From the NCBI GenBank assembly GCA_016870915.1, contig VFZY01000028.1:1-42924 (forward strand): DNA of 42,924 nt. Direction: 5' to 3'. Made by a program: the position numbers and the translations under genes. The DNA is from Acidobacteriota bacterium. GTDB taxonomy: Bacteria; Acidobacteriota; Terriglobia; Bryobacterales; Bryobacteraceae. Below the pieces are notes generated by a model, which was not told the DNA's origin, did no database searches, and was given only the letters and a program-made list of their open reading frames with translations. Of the stretch, positions 35,225 through 42,924 are shown in pieces. Position 1 is the first letter of the stretch, and each line of letters starts with the position of its first letter.

Positions 35225-35910
35225 AGAATCTCGCTCACCGTCAGGAATTCGTACCCTTCGCCGGCCAGCGCCGGCAGCAGTTGGTGAAGAGCATCAAGCG
35301 TCGGCGCGATTTCGGGATTGCGGCGTTGATCGCGCCCGTCGTGCAGGCAAAAGATGGCGCCCGGCACAGCCGACCGCAGCAGTCGCCGCGCCACCGCGGC
35401 GCCCGGAAGCACCCAGTCCCTTCCGATCGCCGTCCACATCACCCCCGTCAACCCGTACGCCCGCTGCACCGCCCCCAACCCAAACCACCGCGCCCCATAC
35501 GGAGCCCGGAACAGCACCGGCCGCCGCCCCGCCGCCTCCGCAATCGACTCCTGCGCCGCTGCGATCTCCCGCCTCATGAACCGCACGGACCTCAAGTAAA
35601 GCGCTGCATGCGTCTCCGTGTGGTTCCCCAACTCATGACCGGCGTCCGCCACCGCCCGGGCCACTCCGGGAAGCCGCCGGGCATGCATGCCGCACTGGAA
35701 GAAGGTTGCCCGTGCCCCATGGCGGGCCAGCAGTTCCAGCACCCGCGGTGTCGATTCGCTTGGCCCGTCGTCGAACGTCAACGCCACCGCACGCCGGGAC
35801 CCCCGTCCACGCCACACCGACGGCGCCAACAACGTCGACCGCGGCCCACGCACACCGTAGGCCAACACTCCTGCCGCAATCAACGCTCCCGAGGCCGCAA
35901 CGCCCAACAT
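35221..35910 (-). CDS. Membrane-anchored polysaccharide deacetylase (NodB-type)
   Basis: A 229-aa carbohydrate esterase family 4 protein. A hydrophobic N-terminus (about residues 5-20) acts as an anchor or signal. NodB motifs: VALTFDDGPSEST with Asp47 and Asp48, metal-binding NHTETH with His97 and His101, and FRAPYGARW. It removes N-acetyl groups from peptidoglycan, chitin or an envelope polysaccharide outside the membrane. ATG 35910 coincides with the expected start of an extended -10 promoter, so the mRNA may be leaderless. It heads the tightly packed minus-strand operon and overlaps the ACP gene (ATGA). Confidence 0.92.
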   Translation of the reverse strand: MLGVAASGALIAAGVLAYGVRGPRSTLLAPSVWRGRGSRRAVALTFDDGPSESTPRVLELLARHGARATFFQCGMHARRLPGVARAVADAGHELGNHTETHAALYLRSVRFMRREIAAAQESIAEAAGRRPVLFRAPYGARWFGLGAVQRAYGLTGVMWTAIGRDWVLPGAAVARRLLRSAVPGAIFCLHDGRDQRRNPEIAPTLDALHQLLPALAGEGYEFLTVSEIL

Positions 35911-35917
35911 CGCGAGG

Positions 35918-35926
35918 ATTGTAGCA
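35918..35926 (-). promoter_or_regulatory. Extended -10 TGC-TACAAT, leaderless promoter of the deacetylase operon
   Basis: On the minus strand TG-C-TACAAT (hexamer 35918-35923, 5/6 to consensus) ends 7 bases before the ATG at 35910, so transcription would begin at about the start codon. No -35 is visible, as is usual for extended -10 promoters. Confidence 0.5.
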
Positions 35927-35939
35927 TGCGGCGCGGGGT

Positions 35940-36635
35940 CTACTCTTCCGCGCTTTCGCCCGGACCCGACTGCTTCTCTTTTCGAATCCGGCGGTACACC
36001 GCCACCGCCGCCAGCCCCAGACTGCCCAGCACGAACCCCGTCGGTTCCGGTACCCCCGGGGTTGAGGGCGGAGGCGGCGTGCTCACAAAGACCTCGCTCG
36101 TGGTTGAGTTCGAGTTGAGAATGGGCAGTGCGCGGACATGCAAGCCGAATCTCAAGGAGCCGTTGTCAAGTGCCTGATTGACCTGAGTCTGGCCCTGGCC
36201 GTTCGCCAGGTTGAACGTCAGCATCAGCCATTCCGCCAGTTGAACTCCGTTGTTGGTGTTGCCGGGCGATTCCGAGCGGTAATCCGAGACGAAGGCCGGT
36301 GACGCGTTGTTTCCAGCCGGAAGTGAATTCGGACTCGCGATGTTAATCACCCAATTGACCCCGGCGCTGAAGGACCGCGCCGTGAGGCCCGTGATCAATG
36401 AACCGGCCGGGTTCGGGGCATCCAAGTAGATCTCGGTGATGGAACCAAACCCGCTGTTCGTGAACGTCACATTCAACTGGCTGCCGCTCACCACGGCGTT
36501 CGCCGAAAACTGGCTGGCGTGGCACTGCTGAGTGTTGTTCGTGATGCAGCCAAAGCCCACCGTCGTGGCCTGCAAGGGACTGAAACCGGCAGCCAGCACT
36601 GCGGCGAGAACTCCTGGACGGACGATTGCGTTCAT
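35940..36635 (-). CDS. PEP-CTERM protein
   Basis: A 231-aa exported protein with a signal peptide (about 1-23). A low-complexity beta-rich body follows, then a C-terminal sorting region: proline-rich PPPPSTPG, the VPEP motif, a membrane segment (GFVLGSLGLAAVAVY) and a basic RRIRKEK tail. This is the PEP-CTERM signal cleaved by exosortase (EpsH/XrtA type); no exosortase gene is in the window. Such proteins are usually surface or exopolysaccharide-associated. GGAGG lies 8 bases before ATG 36635. It ends 29 bases before the deacetylase gene and may be cotranscribed with it, but the latter has its own promoter. Confidence 0.85.
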   Translation of the reverse strand: MNAIVRPGVLAAVLAAGFSPLQATTVGFGCITNNTQQCHASQFSANAVVSGSQLNVTFTNSGFGSITEIYLDAPNPAGSLITGLTARSFSAGVNWVINIASPNSLPAGNNASPAFVSDYRSESPGNTNNGVQLAEWLMLTFNLANGQGQTQVNQALDNGSLRFGLHVRALPILNSNSTTSEVFVSTPPPPSTPGVPEPTGFVLGSLGLAAVAVYRRIRKEKQSGPGESAEE

Positions 36636-36729
36636 GGAAAAACCTCCATCAGGACCTATCGGCTGCCCGGCGGATTTGTTGAATCTTCGCGCAACACTAC
36701 ACGCCGGCGTCCGCGATCCGGGACTCCCG

Positions 36730-36735
36730 TATACT
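36730..36735 (+). promoter_or_regulatory. -10-like TATACT ahead of the phosphoesterase gene
   Basis: TATACT matches consensus at five of six positions and ends 9 bases before ATG 36745, giving a leader of about 2-3 nt. No Shine-Dalgarno sequence and no -35 are seen. Confidence 0.45.
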
Positions 36736-36744
36736 CGAATCTAA

Positions 36745-39258
36745 ATGTCCAAGCGGCTGAAACAGTTGATCATCGCGACCGCGGCTCTGAGCCTGGGGGC
36801 AGTCTGGGCGGCAGAAACGGGTTTCCTCCAGATCTTCGCCTCCGCCGTCACCCTCGGCAGACAGGCGGGCGGCGTCTTTCTCCTGCCCACCAACCAACTG
36901 GTTCGCTCCGCCGCGCGCGAAACGGCCATCCTGGGCCGCCCCGTCGACGCCGCCCTCTCCCGGGACCTCGGCGTGCTGGCAGTGCTCAACACCCGCGGCG
37001 CCGTCCTCCTTGACCCGGCCACCCTCGCTCCGGCCGGTGAGATCCGCACGCAAAGCACCTCCTACGCCGGCATTGCCGTCCGGCCCGGCACGCGCGAAAT
37101 CTGGGTCAGCGAAACCGCGCGCTCCGGCGGCGACGCCTTAGCCATCACGCCCATCGCCACGGACCGCCGTCCCGGGTCCACGCGCCGCGTGCCGTTGCCC
37201 GGGCACCCGGTGCCCACAGGCATCGCTTTCGCCGCGGATGGCAGCCGCGCCTATGTGGCCCTCAGCCGCAACAACACGCTCGGGGTCTTTGATGGAGCGG
37301 GCGCCCTCCTGAAAGAGGTTCCCACCGGCATGGCGCCCTTCGGAGTGGCTGTCTCTGAAAAACTCGGCCGCGTCTTCGTCACCAACCGGGGCGGCCGCCG
37401 CATGAAAACCGGCGATACCGCCGCGCCCACCAGCGGAGCCGAGGTTGCCTCCGACGCCAGCACCGGCGCCACGCTCACCGGAACCGTGACAGTGGTTGAC
37501 ATCAGGACCGGCGGGACTCAGGAAGTGGCTAGCGGCCTTGCCCCTTCCGGTATCGCCATCTCTGGCGATACCGTGGCCGTCGCCAACGGGCACGGCGATT
37601 CCCTGTCCCTGATCGACGCGAAGTCATTGAAGGTGGACTCGGTCCGGATCCCCGCCGAACCCACCGGCACCTTCGGCAGCCAGCCCGTCGCCGTGGCGTT
37701 CACTCCTGATGGCAATACGCTATACGCCGCCGCCGCCGGCAACAACGCCATTGCCGTCCTCCGCCGCAAGGGCCGCAACTGGACCCTTGAAGGATCGTAT
37801 CCAGTGGGATACTTTCCCACCGCCGTTCAGGTGGCGGCCGACGGATCCCTGCTGGTGGTCAATCTCAAAGGCCACGGAAACAATGCCCGGCCGGCGGGCG
37901 GATTCAACACACGCCAGTATGAAGGCACGGTGGAGCGGCTGCCCGCGCTCGATCCGCCCGCCGTCGCGGCCGGCACACGCGAGGTGCTGGCGGCGAACCA
38001 GCCAAGGTTCACGCCGGCCGGCGGTGTGGAGGATCTCGACAAACTGGGGATTCAACACGTCTTCCTCATCATCAAGGAAAACCGGACCTATGACCAGGTC
38101 TTCGGCGGCATGGAGAAAGGCAACGGCGATCCGAAGCTGGTGATGTACGGCCGCGACGTCACGCCCAATCATCATGCCTTGGCCAGCCAGTACGTGCTGC
38201 TCGACAACTTCTACACCTCCGGAGCCATCAGTTTCGACGGTCACCACTGGCTGATGCAGGCCTTCGTCAGTGATTATGTCGAACGCGCCTTCGCCGCCTC
38301 GCCCCGTGGCTACGCCTGGAACCTTGCCGACGCTCTGGTGGTCTCACCCAAAGGGTTCTTCTGGCAGGGTGCGCGCCGGCCCCTGGACGTCCGCATCCAC
38401 GGCGAATTCTGCCTGCCGGCCCGCTGGGACCCGGCGCGCCAGAACGTCATCGACATGAATGAAGACGAGATTCGCCCCTGGGGCGACTACTGGAAGGCGT
38501 ACAAGGAGGGTAACTGGCGCCACCTGGTGGCCTCGCGCAGCGGTGTCCCGGCACTCACCGCGCATATCAACCAACGCTACCCCTTCGGTTCCATGAACAT
38601 CTCCGACCAGTTGCGCGCCGAGGCGTTCATTGAGGATTTCGAAGAGCGCGACCGCACCGGCCGCATCCCCAACCTCTCCATCCTCACGCTGAATCAGGAC
38701 CACACCAGCGGCACCCGCCCCGGTGCACCCACCCCGCGAGCCATGGTGGCCGATAACGATCTCGCCCTGGGCCGTGTTGTCGAAGCCATTTCGAAGAGCC
38801 CCGCCTGGCCGCGAAGCCTCATTCTGGTCACCGAGGACGATGCCCAGGACGGCGTCGATCACGTCGATGGCCATCGCACTATCGGCATGGCCATCGGTCC
38901 GCACATCGCCCGGGCCAAACTGGATTCAAACCACTACAACCACGGCAGCATGATCCGCACCATCCAGGCGATCTTCGGCATCCCGGCCAATACACGATTC
39001 CTGCGCAGTGCCCGCTCCATGACCAGCGTCTTCGAACCGCGAGCCCGGCCGGAGATCTACAAAGCCATTGTGCCGGGCATTCCCCTGGATGAGATGAATC
39101 CGCCGCTCAAAGCTCTGGAAGGCCGCCGGCTCCTCGCGGCCCGCCAGTCCATGGCGATGAACTGGAATGAGGTGGACGACATCCCGCACAAGACCCTCAA
39201 CCAGATCCTGTGGTGGGACCGCAAAGGCTACGACACCCCAATGCCCGCGCGCCGATAG
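36745..39258 (+). CDS. Secreted YncE-like beta-propeller fused to phosphoesterase (AcpA/PLC family)
   Basis: An 837-aa exported protein. A signal peptide (about 1-22) precedes a seven-bladed YVTN/YncE-like propeller (about 50-420; blades such as [18 protein letters not shown] and [16 protein letters not shown]). A phosphoesterase domain follows (about 430-800), typical of PF04185 acid phosphatase/phospholipase C-like proteins. It begins [16 protein letters not shown] and continues [27 protein letters not shown] and [19 protein letters not shown]. It would act on phosphoesters outside the inner membrane, with the propeller as a binding or scaffold domain. Substrate unknown. The rlmN gene follows 38 bases later. 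Confidence 0.9.
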   Translation: MSKRLKQLIIATAALSLGAVWAAETGFLQIFASAVTLGRQAGGVFLLPTNQLVRSAARETAILGRPVDAALSRDLGVLAVLNTRGAVLLDPATLAPAGEIRTQSTSYAGIAVRPGTREIWVSETARSGGDALAITPIATDRRPGSTRRVPLPGHPVPTGIAFAADGSRAYVALSRNNTLGVFDGAGALLKEVPTGMAPFGVAVSEKLGRVFVTNRGGRRMKTGDTAAPTSGAEVASDASTGATLTGTVTVVDIRTGGTQEVASGLAPSGIAISGDTVAVANGHGDSLSLIDAKSLKVDSVRIPAEPTGTFGSQPVAVAFTPDGNTLYAAAAGNNAIAVLRRKGRNWTLEGSYPVGYFPTAVQVAADGSLLVVNLKGHGNNARPAGGFNTRQYEGTVERLPALDPPAVAAGTREVLAANQPRFTPAGGVEDLDKLGIQHVFLIIKENRTYDQVFGGMEKGNGDPKLVMYGRDVTPNHHALASQYVLLDNFYTSGAISFDGHHWLMQAFVSDYVERAFAASPRGYAWNLADALVVSPKGFFWQGARRPLDVRIHGEFCLPARWDPARQNVIDMNEDEIRPWGDYWKAYKEGNWRHLVASRSGVPALTAHINQRYPFGSMNISDQLRAEAFIEDFEERDRTGRIPNLSILTLNQDHTSGTRPGAPTPRAMVADNDLALGRVVEAISKSPAWPRSLILVTEDDAQDGVDHVDGHRTIGMAIGPHIARAKLDSNHYNHGSMIRTIQAIFGIPANTRFLRSARSMTSVFEPRARPEIYKAIVPGIPLDEMNPPLKALEGRRLLAARQSMAMNWNEVDDIPHKTLNQILWWDRKGYDTPMPARR

Positions 39259-39296
39259 CCACTCCGCTCCGGCCCCCCCGATCACGAAGTTCGATA

Positions 39297-40367
39297 ATGA
39301 AAGAAGTGAACGCGCCGCCCGCAAACACTCTGGTTGGCATGGAGATCGCCGATATCGAACGGGCTCTGGGCCCGTCGGAGCCCCGCTTCCGGGCCCGCCA
39401 GATCTATCAGGCCATCTACCAGCAGCGGCTCCCCGGCCTGGAGTCGATCTCCGGATTGCCCAAAGCGCTCCGAACTCGCCTGGCCGAAACACTGCCCACC
39501 GGGCTGCCCGTGCCGGAACGGTTCTATGACTCCGCCGACGGCACCCGCCGCTATCTGCTGAAGCTGGCCGATGGCAAGACCATCGAGACCGTGTTGATGC
39601 CCGAAGAGGGCCGCGTTACCCTGTGCATCTCAACCCAGGCCGGCTGCCCGGTCAACTGCAAGTTCTGTCTCACAGCCCTCATCGGGCTTGACCGCAACCT
39701 CACCGCCGGCGAAATCGCCGGCCAGGTCCTGCTGCTCGCCACCCTCCACGGACTCTCGCATTCCGAAGGCCGCATCAACATCGTGATGATGGGCCAGGGC
39801 GAGCCCCTTCTCAATCTCGACAACGTTCTCAAAGCCACCCGCCTGCTCACGGACCCAGCCGGCATGGCCATCGCGCCCCGCCGCATCACCCTTTCCACCT
39901 CAGGCATCATCCCCAAGATCGCCGAACTGGGCGCCGCCCCGGTGCGCCCCAAACTCGCCATCTCCCTCAATGCGTCCACCGAGGAGCAGCGCCGGGAACT
40001 CATGCCCATCACGCGCAAATACCACCTGCGCGATCTCCTCGAAGCCTGCCGCGCTTACCCCCTGCGGCCCTGGGAGAAGCTGACGTTCGAATACGTGCTG
40101 CTCGGCGGCGTCAATGACACCGACGCCGATGCCCGCCGCGTCGGCAAGCTCCTCGCCGGCCTCAACTGCACAGTGAATCTCATTGCGCTCAACCCCGGTC
40201 CGGGCATCCCTTACGAAACACCCCGCCCGGAGCGCGTGGCCGCGTTTCAGGAAATCGTTCGCCGTGGCATGCCGTGCTTTCTCCGGAAGCCCCGCGGGCT
40301 CGACATCTTCGCCGCCTGTGGCCAGTTGAAGCGCATGGCGGATCAGGATCTGGTGCATCTGGCATGA
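39297..40367 (+). CDS. rlmN: 23S rRNA (adenine-C2)-methyltransferase RlmN
   Basis: A 356-aa radical-SAM methyltransferase that makes 2-methyladenosine in 23S rRNA (A2503) and some tRNAs. The 4Fe-4S cluster motif is Cys117-x3-Cys121-x2-Cys124 (GCPVNCKFC). Mechanistic cysteines are Cys110 ([10 protein letters not shown]) and Cys341 (FAACGQL). Other landmarks are [19 protein letters not shown] and [13 protein letters not shown]. The ATG at 39297 keeps the N-terminal NTLVG region; ATG 39339 is an alternative. The stop overlaps the next gene as ATGA. Confidence 0.96.
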   Translation: MKEVNAPPANTLVGMEIADIERALGPSEPRFRARQIYQAIYQQRLPGLESISGLPKALRTRLAETLPTGLPVPERFYDSADGTRRYLLKLADGKTIETVLMPEEGRVTLCISTQAGCPVNCKFCLTALIGLDRNLTAGEIAGQVLLLATLHGLSHSEGRINIVMMGQGEPLLNLDNVLKATRLLTDPAGMAIAPRRITLSTSGIIPKIAELGAAPVRPKLAISLNASTEEQRRELMPITRKYHLRDLLEACRAYPLRPWEKLTFEYVLLGGVNDTDADARRVGKLLAGLNCTVNLIALNPGPGIPYETPRPERVAAFQEIVRRGMPCFLRKPRGLDIFAACGQLKRMADQDLVHLA

Positions 40368-40894
40368 ACGCCGCCCTGAAGCTCGATCAGCGGCTGGTCA
40401 AACTTGCCGCCAGCCTGGACAACCTTGCCGCAAAGGACGCCCGCCTCATTGAGGAGATGAAGCGTGTCGAATTGGCTCGCCGCACCGCCGCCCTCGAACT
40501 GCATGCCACCTGTGGAAGCTTTGTTCAGCGCGTCAATCAACTGGTCACCTCCATCACGCTCGAACTCTCTCCACCCGCTTACACCCGCGACAGTTTCCGC
40601 GACGGAGCCGTGAACCTGCTCCAGATCAATGCCCGCGGCCGCTTGATCCAGATGGAGTTCACAGCGCCTGAAGCGCCTCGTGCCATGGATGACTTCCGGC
40701 AGCCATACATCCTGCATGGCAAGGCCCGTTGCTACAACCAGGAGCAGCTTGACTCGCTGCGTGTGCTGGAACACAGCCTCTACTTCTGCGAGGACAAGAA
40801 AGGCAGCCGCTGGCTGGCGCACGACGTACGCACCGGGCGCACCGTGCCGGTGGACCACGAGTACCTCACGTCGCTGATGGAACGTATCGTCTGA
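40364..40894 (+). CDS. Conserved-looking small protein of unknown function
   Basis: A 176-aa soluble protein that I do not recognise. Residues 1-65 are strongly helical with heptad-like leucines, valines and charges, so a coiled coil is plausible. The rest is mixed alpha/beta, with a [31 protein letters not shown] stretch split around residue 127 and two separated cysteines. No signal peptide or membrane segment is visible. It is translationally coupled to rlmN (ATGA) and ends 7 bases from the convergent downstream gene. It might take part in RNA-related work with RlmN, but only position supports that. Confidence 0.65.
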   Translation: MNAALKLDQRLVKLAASLDNLAAKDARLIEEMKRVELARRTAALELHATCGSFVQRVNQLVTSITLELSPPAYTRDSFRDGAVNLLQINARGRLIQMEFTAPEAPRAMDDFRQPYILHGKARCYNQEQLDSLRVLEHSLYFCEDKKGSRWLAHDVRTGRTVPVDHEYLTSLMERIV

Positions 40895-40901
40895 AAGCCG
40901 G

Positions 40902-42776
40902 TCAGGGCGCCCCGGCCGGCAGCACCACCGTGTTGCTCGGCACTCCGTTTGCCACAATCCGCAGCCGCCCGGAGCCCGTTCGTTCGGGAACCGTAAACCG
41001 CACGATGTTCAACCCGATGTTGCCCGGCGCCGCCTGCGCCTGGCGAGCCTCCACCACCGTGTCGCCCACCATCGCGTCGATCGGATCGGTGATTGTCGAA
41101 GGGTCCTCTTCCGGCACTGGGAATCCATCGAGCGGGGGCTTGTCATACGCACCGAACCCGGTGCCATAAACCGTGATCACCTCCCCGGGCCGCGCCGGAT
41201 TCTGACTGTTCACCGGAAGCCCGCTCGCATGCGTGGCCAGCGCGATCTCCAACTCGCCGTCGCGCTGCGTGAACAGCCCCGGGGCGTTGCGCACCACCTT
41301 CATCACGGCCCGGACATCCGGAGCCCCGGCCCGCGTCACCACAAGCGTGTAGCGATCCTCGGGCAGTTCCGCCGGCACCTGAAAGTCGATACGCGCCGGG
41401 GCAATCGAAAACAGCGGCAGCACCGTGTGCTCGCCGGGCAGAGGATAGCCCGCGATTCGCACCACCACCCCTCCCAACGTCTGTGCCAACGGCGCTCGCG
41501 GCCCGGTCAGGCTGGTGTTGGCCAGATTGGCGCCCCGAACGCTCGCCATCGATCCCGGCGCCACGCCTTCCACCGGCGTTTCACCCGCCGCGTTCGAAAC
41601 ACCCGCCGGGTCGGCGAACGGAGCCGTCTCAGCCACCGCCTTCACCGCCCGCGGGCTTGACAGCAACACCGTGCCCGCCGGGAATTGGCCCCCAAGATCG
41701 CCGTCCCACCGCAGAAAGCGAAAGCCCGGCCGCGCCGTGGCCGTGATGCGCACCGCGGTGCCGGCGCTGTAGAAGTTGTCCGCCGAGGCAGGCTCGCACT
41801 TGAAAGACACCGCTTCCGCCGGCTGGCTGCTCATGCCAAGCTGATGCATCGTGCGGTAAGACGCGGTCCATGTGGAATCGCCTTCAACGCTCACCTGCCG
41901 CGTTAAGCCCGCCTCCCCGTTCCAAGTCTCGAACTCCAGGCGGGTCGATGGTCCGCGGGCAATCGTTTCCGGCGCCCGTAGCGTCACCACCGTGCCGCGC
42001 GGGCGATCAATCGAACAGGGCGTCCGGCAAGGCTGGCCGCCGGCATTCAGTTCGATAGCCGGCGTTGTCGATTGCACCGTAAGGCGTGGAACCAGTTCAT
42101 AGTTCGCCGTGAATGACCGCGGAGCCAGCCCAGGGTCCTCGGGCATCGTGAACGTCTGCGCCGCCTCGCCCCCGTGCCCCCAGTTCTTGAACCGGTACAG
42201 CCGCCCGCGGGCGTCCCTCTGCTCGGCGGGCGCCGCGAACGTGTGTGTCTTGGATGCACCCCACAGGAACACCCAACTCGGCCAGTTGTCCCGCCCGTCC
42301 ACACTCAACTTCAGCCCCGCCGGCTGCGTAAAGAACGTCACCGCGCTAGCCCTCACATACCGTGCGGTGAGCGTGGACTCGGTATACTCGGCTTCGGGCG
42401 CCACGAACACCGGCGCCGCCTCCTTGGTGAAATCCCACCCATCGAAAACCCACCACGTGCCGTGGCCGTGCTGGGGCGAGACGCCTCCCAGGGGAACACG
42501 GGCCAGTGCCGCCACTTCGATCGTCGATGGGGTCTGCACCCGCGCCTGGTTCGCCAGCACCGCCATCTCCGGCGGATCCGTTCGCAGGTGGATCTTCCGC
42601 GCCGGAAGAAAAACCGGGGCAATGCCCATCGGCTGGGTCAACACAAACTGGTGCAGGGCGGAGCTTGAGCTCACCGAAGCATCCAGACCCCAGCCGGCAA
42701 AGACATACCCCGGGTTCGCGTAGGCCTGCAAGGTGACGGTTGAATCCGCGGCCAGAAAGATGCTGGTCTCGCGATT
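40902..42776 (-). CDS. InlB-repeat / Solibacter C-terminal domain (TIGR03437-type) protein, 5' end missing
   Basis: The frame is open from 42776 (after TAA at 42777-42779). The first available start, TTG 42731, falls inside a repeat, so the true N-terminus and signal peptide are missing. Five divergent InlB/SHIRT-like repeats follow, marked by YVFAGW, WVFDGW, YRFKNW, LEFETWNG and FRFLRWDGD. The C-terminal domain (about residues 377-607 from TTG) has the TIGR03437 signature GVSNAAG, VAPGSMASVRGANLA, a LFSIAPARIDFQVPAEL segment and PGEVITVYGTGFG. This domain is a hallmark of Solibacter-type Acidobacteria; such proteins are large and cell-surface. It may be part of a bigger gene cut by insertion, deletion or contig end. 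Confidence 0.85.
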   Translation of the reverse strand, partial: NRETSIFLAADSTVTLQAYANPGYVFAGWGLDASVSSSSALHQFVLTQPMGIAPVFLPARKIHLRTDPPEMAVLANQARVQTPSTIEVAALARVPLGGVSPQHGHGTWWVFDGWDFTKEAAPVFVAPEAEYTESTLTARYVRASAVTFFTQPAGLKLSVDGRDNWPSWVFLWGASKTHTFAAPAEQRDARGRLYRFKNWGHGGEAAQTFTMPEDPGLAPRSFTANYELVPRLTVQSTTPAIELNAGGQPCRTPCSIDRPRGTVVTLRAPETIARGPSTRLEFETWNGEAGLTRQVSVEGDSTWTASYRTMHQLGMSSQPAEAVSFKCEPASADNFYSAGTAVRITATARPGFRFLRWDGDLGGQFPAGTVLLSSPRAVKAVAETAPFADPAGVSNAAGETPVEGVAPGSMASVRGANLANTSLTGPRAPLAQTLGGVVVRIAGYPLPGEHTVLPLFSIAPARIDFQVPAELPEDRYTLVVTRAGAPDVRAVMKVVRNAPGLFTQRDGELEIALATHASGLPVNSQNPARPGEVITVYGTGFGAYDKPPLDGFPVPEEDPSTITDPIDAMVGDTVVEARQAQAAPGNIGLNIVRFTVPERTGSGRLRIVANGVPSNTVVLPAGAP

Positions 42777-42924
42777 TTACTCAAAGCCGTTCATCAGCCC
42801 CTCCGTGCCAACATAGCTGAGACAACTCCCCTGGCCTTAATTACTGAGCAGGGCGAGAATAGGAATCAGCGTGAATTCTCAGACTCGCAACAAGAACGGG
42901 CTCCCTCCGGCTCCCACGGTTTTG
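42777..42924. other. Right edge: non-coding, AT-richer segment
   Basis: No supported gene. In 42781-42924, 79 of 144 bases are G or C by my count (about 55%), visibly below the coding regions around it. It follows directly on the truncated repeat-protein gene. It holds a direct repeat GGCTCCC (42899 and 42911), but no transposase or clear terminal inverted repeat can be shown. It may be the end of a mobile element or another repeat at which the contig stops. Confidence 0.5.

Noticed and set aside
42777-42924. Group II intron or insertion-sequence end
   Set aside because: The composition and gene break suggest one, but I find no terminal inverted repeat, target duplication, transposase or reverse transcriptase to support it.

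Overview
The window looks like a chromosomal stretch from a member of the Acidobacteriota, most likely the Bryobacterales/Solibacter lineage. The base composition is GC-rich and coding density is very high. The last gene ends in what looks like the 'Solibacter C-terminal' repeat domain (TIGR03437 type) behind InlB-like repeats. The window also carries DUF1549/DUF1553 and DUF1501 proteins, a PEP-CTERM protein and several Tat-type signal peptides, all common in that group. I see no tRNA, rRNA, CRISPR array, integrase or complete insertion sequence. All family names come from motif reading, not from a database search.

Layout. (1) 149-7660, plus: an orphan LytS-type sensor kinase, a terminator, then DUF2911 protein, MurA, a rhodanese, a secreted esterase, an oxidoreductase plus sugar isomerase pair, and a DUF3052-like protein. 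(2) 7694-12228, plus: MFS exporter, secreted HExxH protein, secreted thioredoxin-like protein and PhoD phosphatase, probably one operon. (3) 12232-16631, minus: an unknown secreted protein, an APC permease, a secreted phosphodiesterase and triosephosphate isomerase; a 15-bp tandem repeat sits between permease and phosphodiesterase. (4) 16680-24049, plus: membrane-anchored methyltransferase, sialidase-like protein, then four overlapping genes: Tat-type Gfo/Idh/MocA oxidoreductase, DUF1549/DUF1553, DUF1501 and a TenA protein that carries an export signal.

(5) 24067-35910, minus: a run of twelve tightly packed genes: polysaccharide deacetylase, acyl carrier protein, a 3'-truncated ketosynthase, a short PD40/FGE chimera, MFS transporter, Apt, methyltransferase, GT2 glycosyltransferase, two tandem paralogous polytopic membrane proteins, GlpD and a YihY/BrkB membrane protein. 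The deacetylase, carrier protein, GT2, methyltransferase and two membrane proteins suggest an envelope glycan or glycolipid module. The ketosynthase and chimera appear broken. (6) 35940-40894: PEP-CTERM protein (minus), a beta-propeller/phosphoesterase fusion, RlmN and a small unknown protein (plus). (7) 40902-42776, minus: the InlB-repeat/TIGR03437 protein, whose 5' end is missing next to an AT-richer, non-coding right end.

Signals worth a second look are: -10-like hexamers lying 6-15 bases before many start codons, which implies leaderless or very short-leader mRNAs; a fully superimposed divergent promoter pair at 16638-16670; the double truncation at 33593-34115; the exported TenA; and two different in-register tandem repeats beside gene starts. 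No single element is clearly a new system. The closest candidates are the envelope-glycan operon and the exported TenA/DUF1501/DUF1549 operon.
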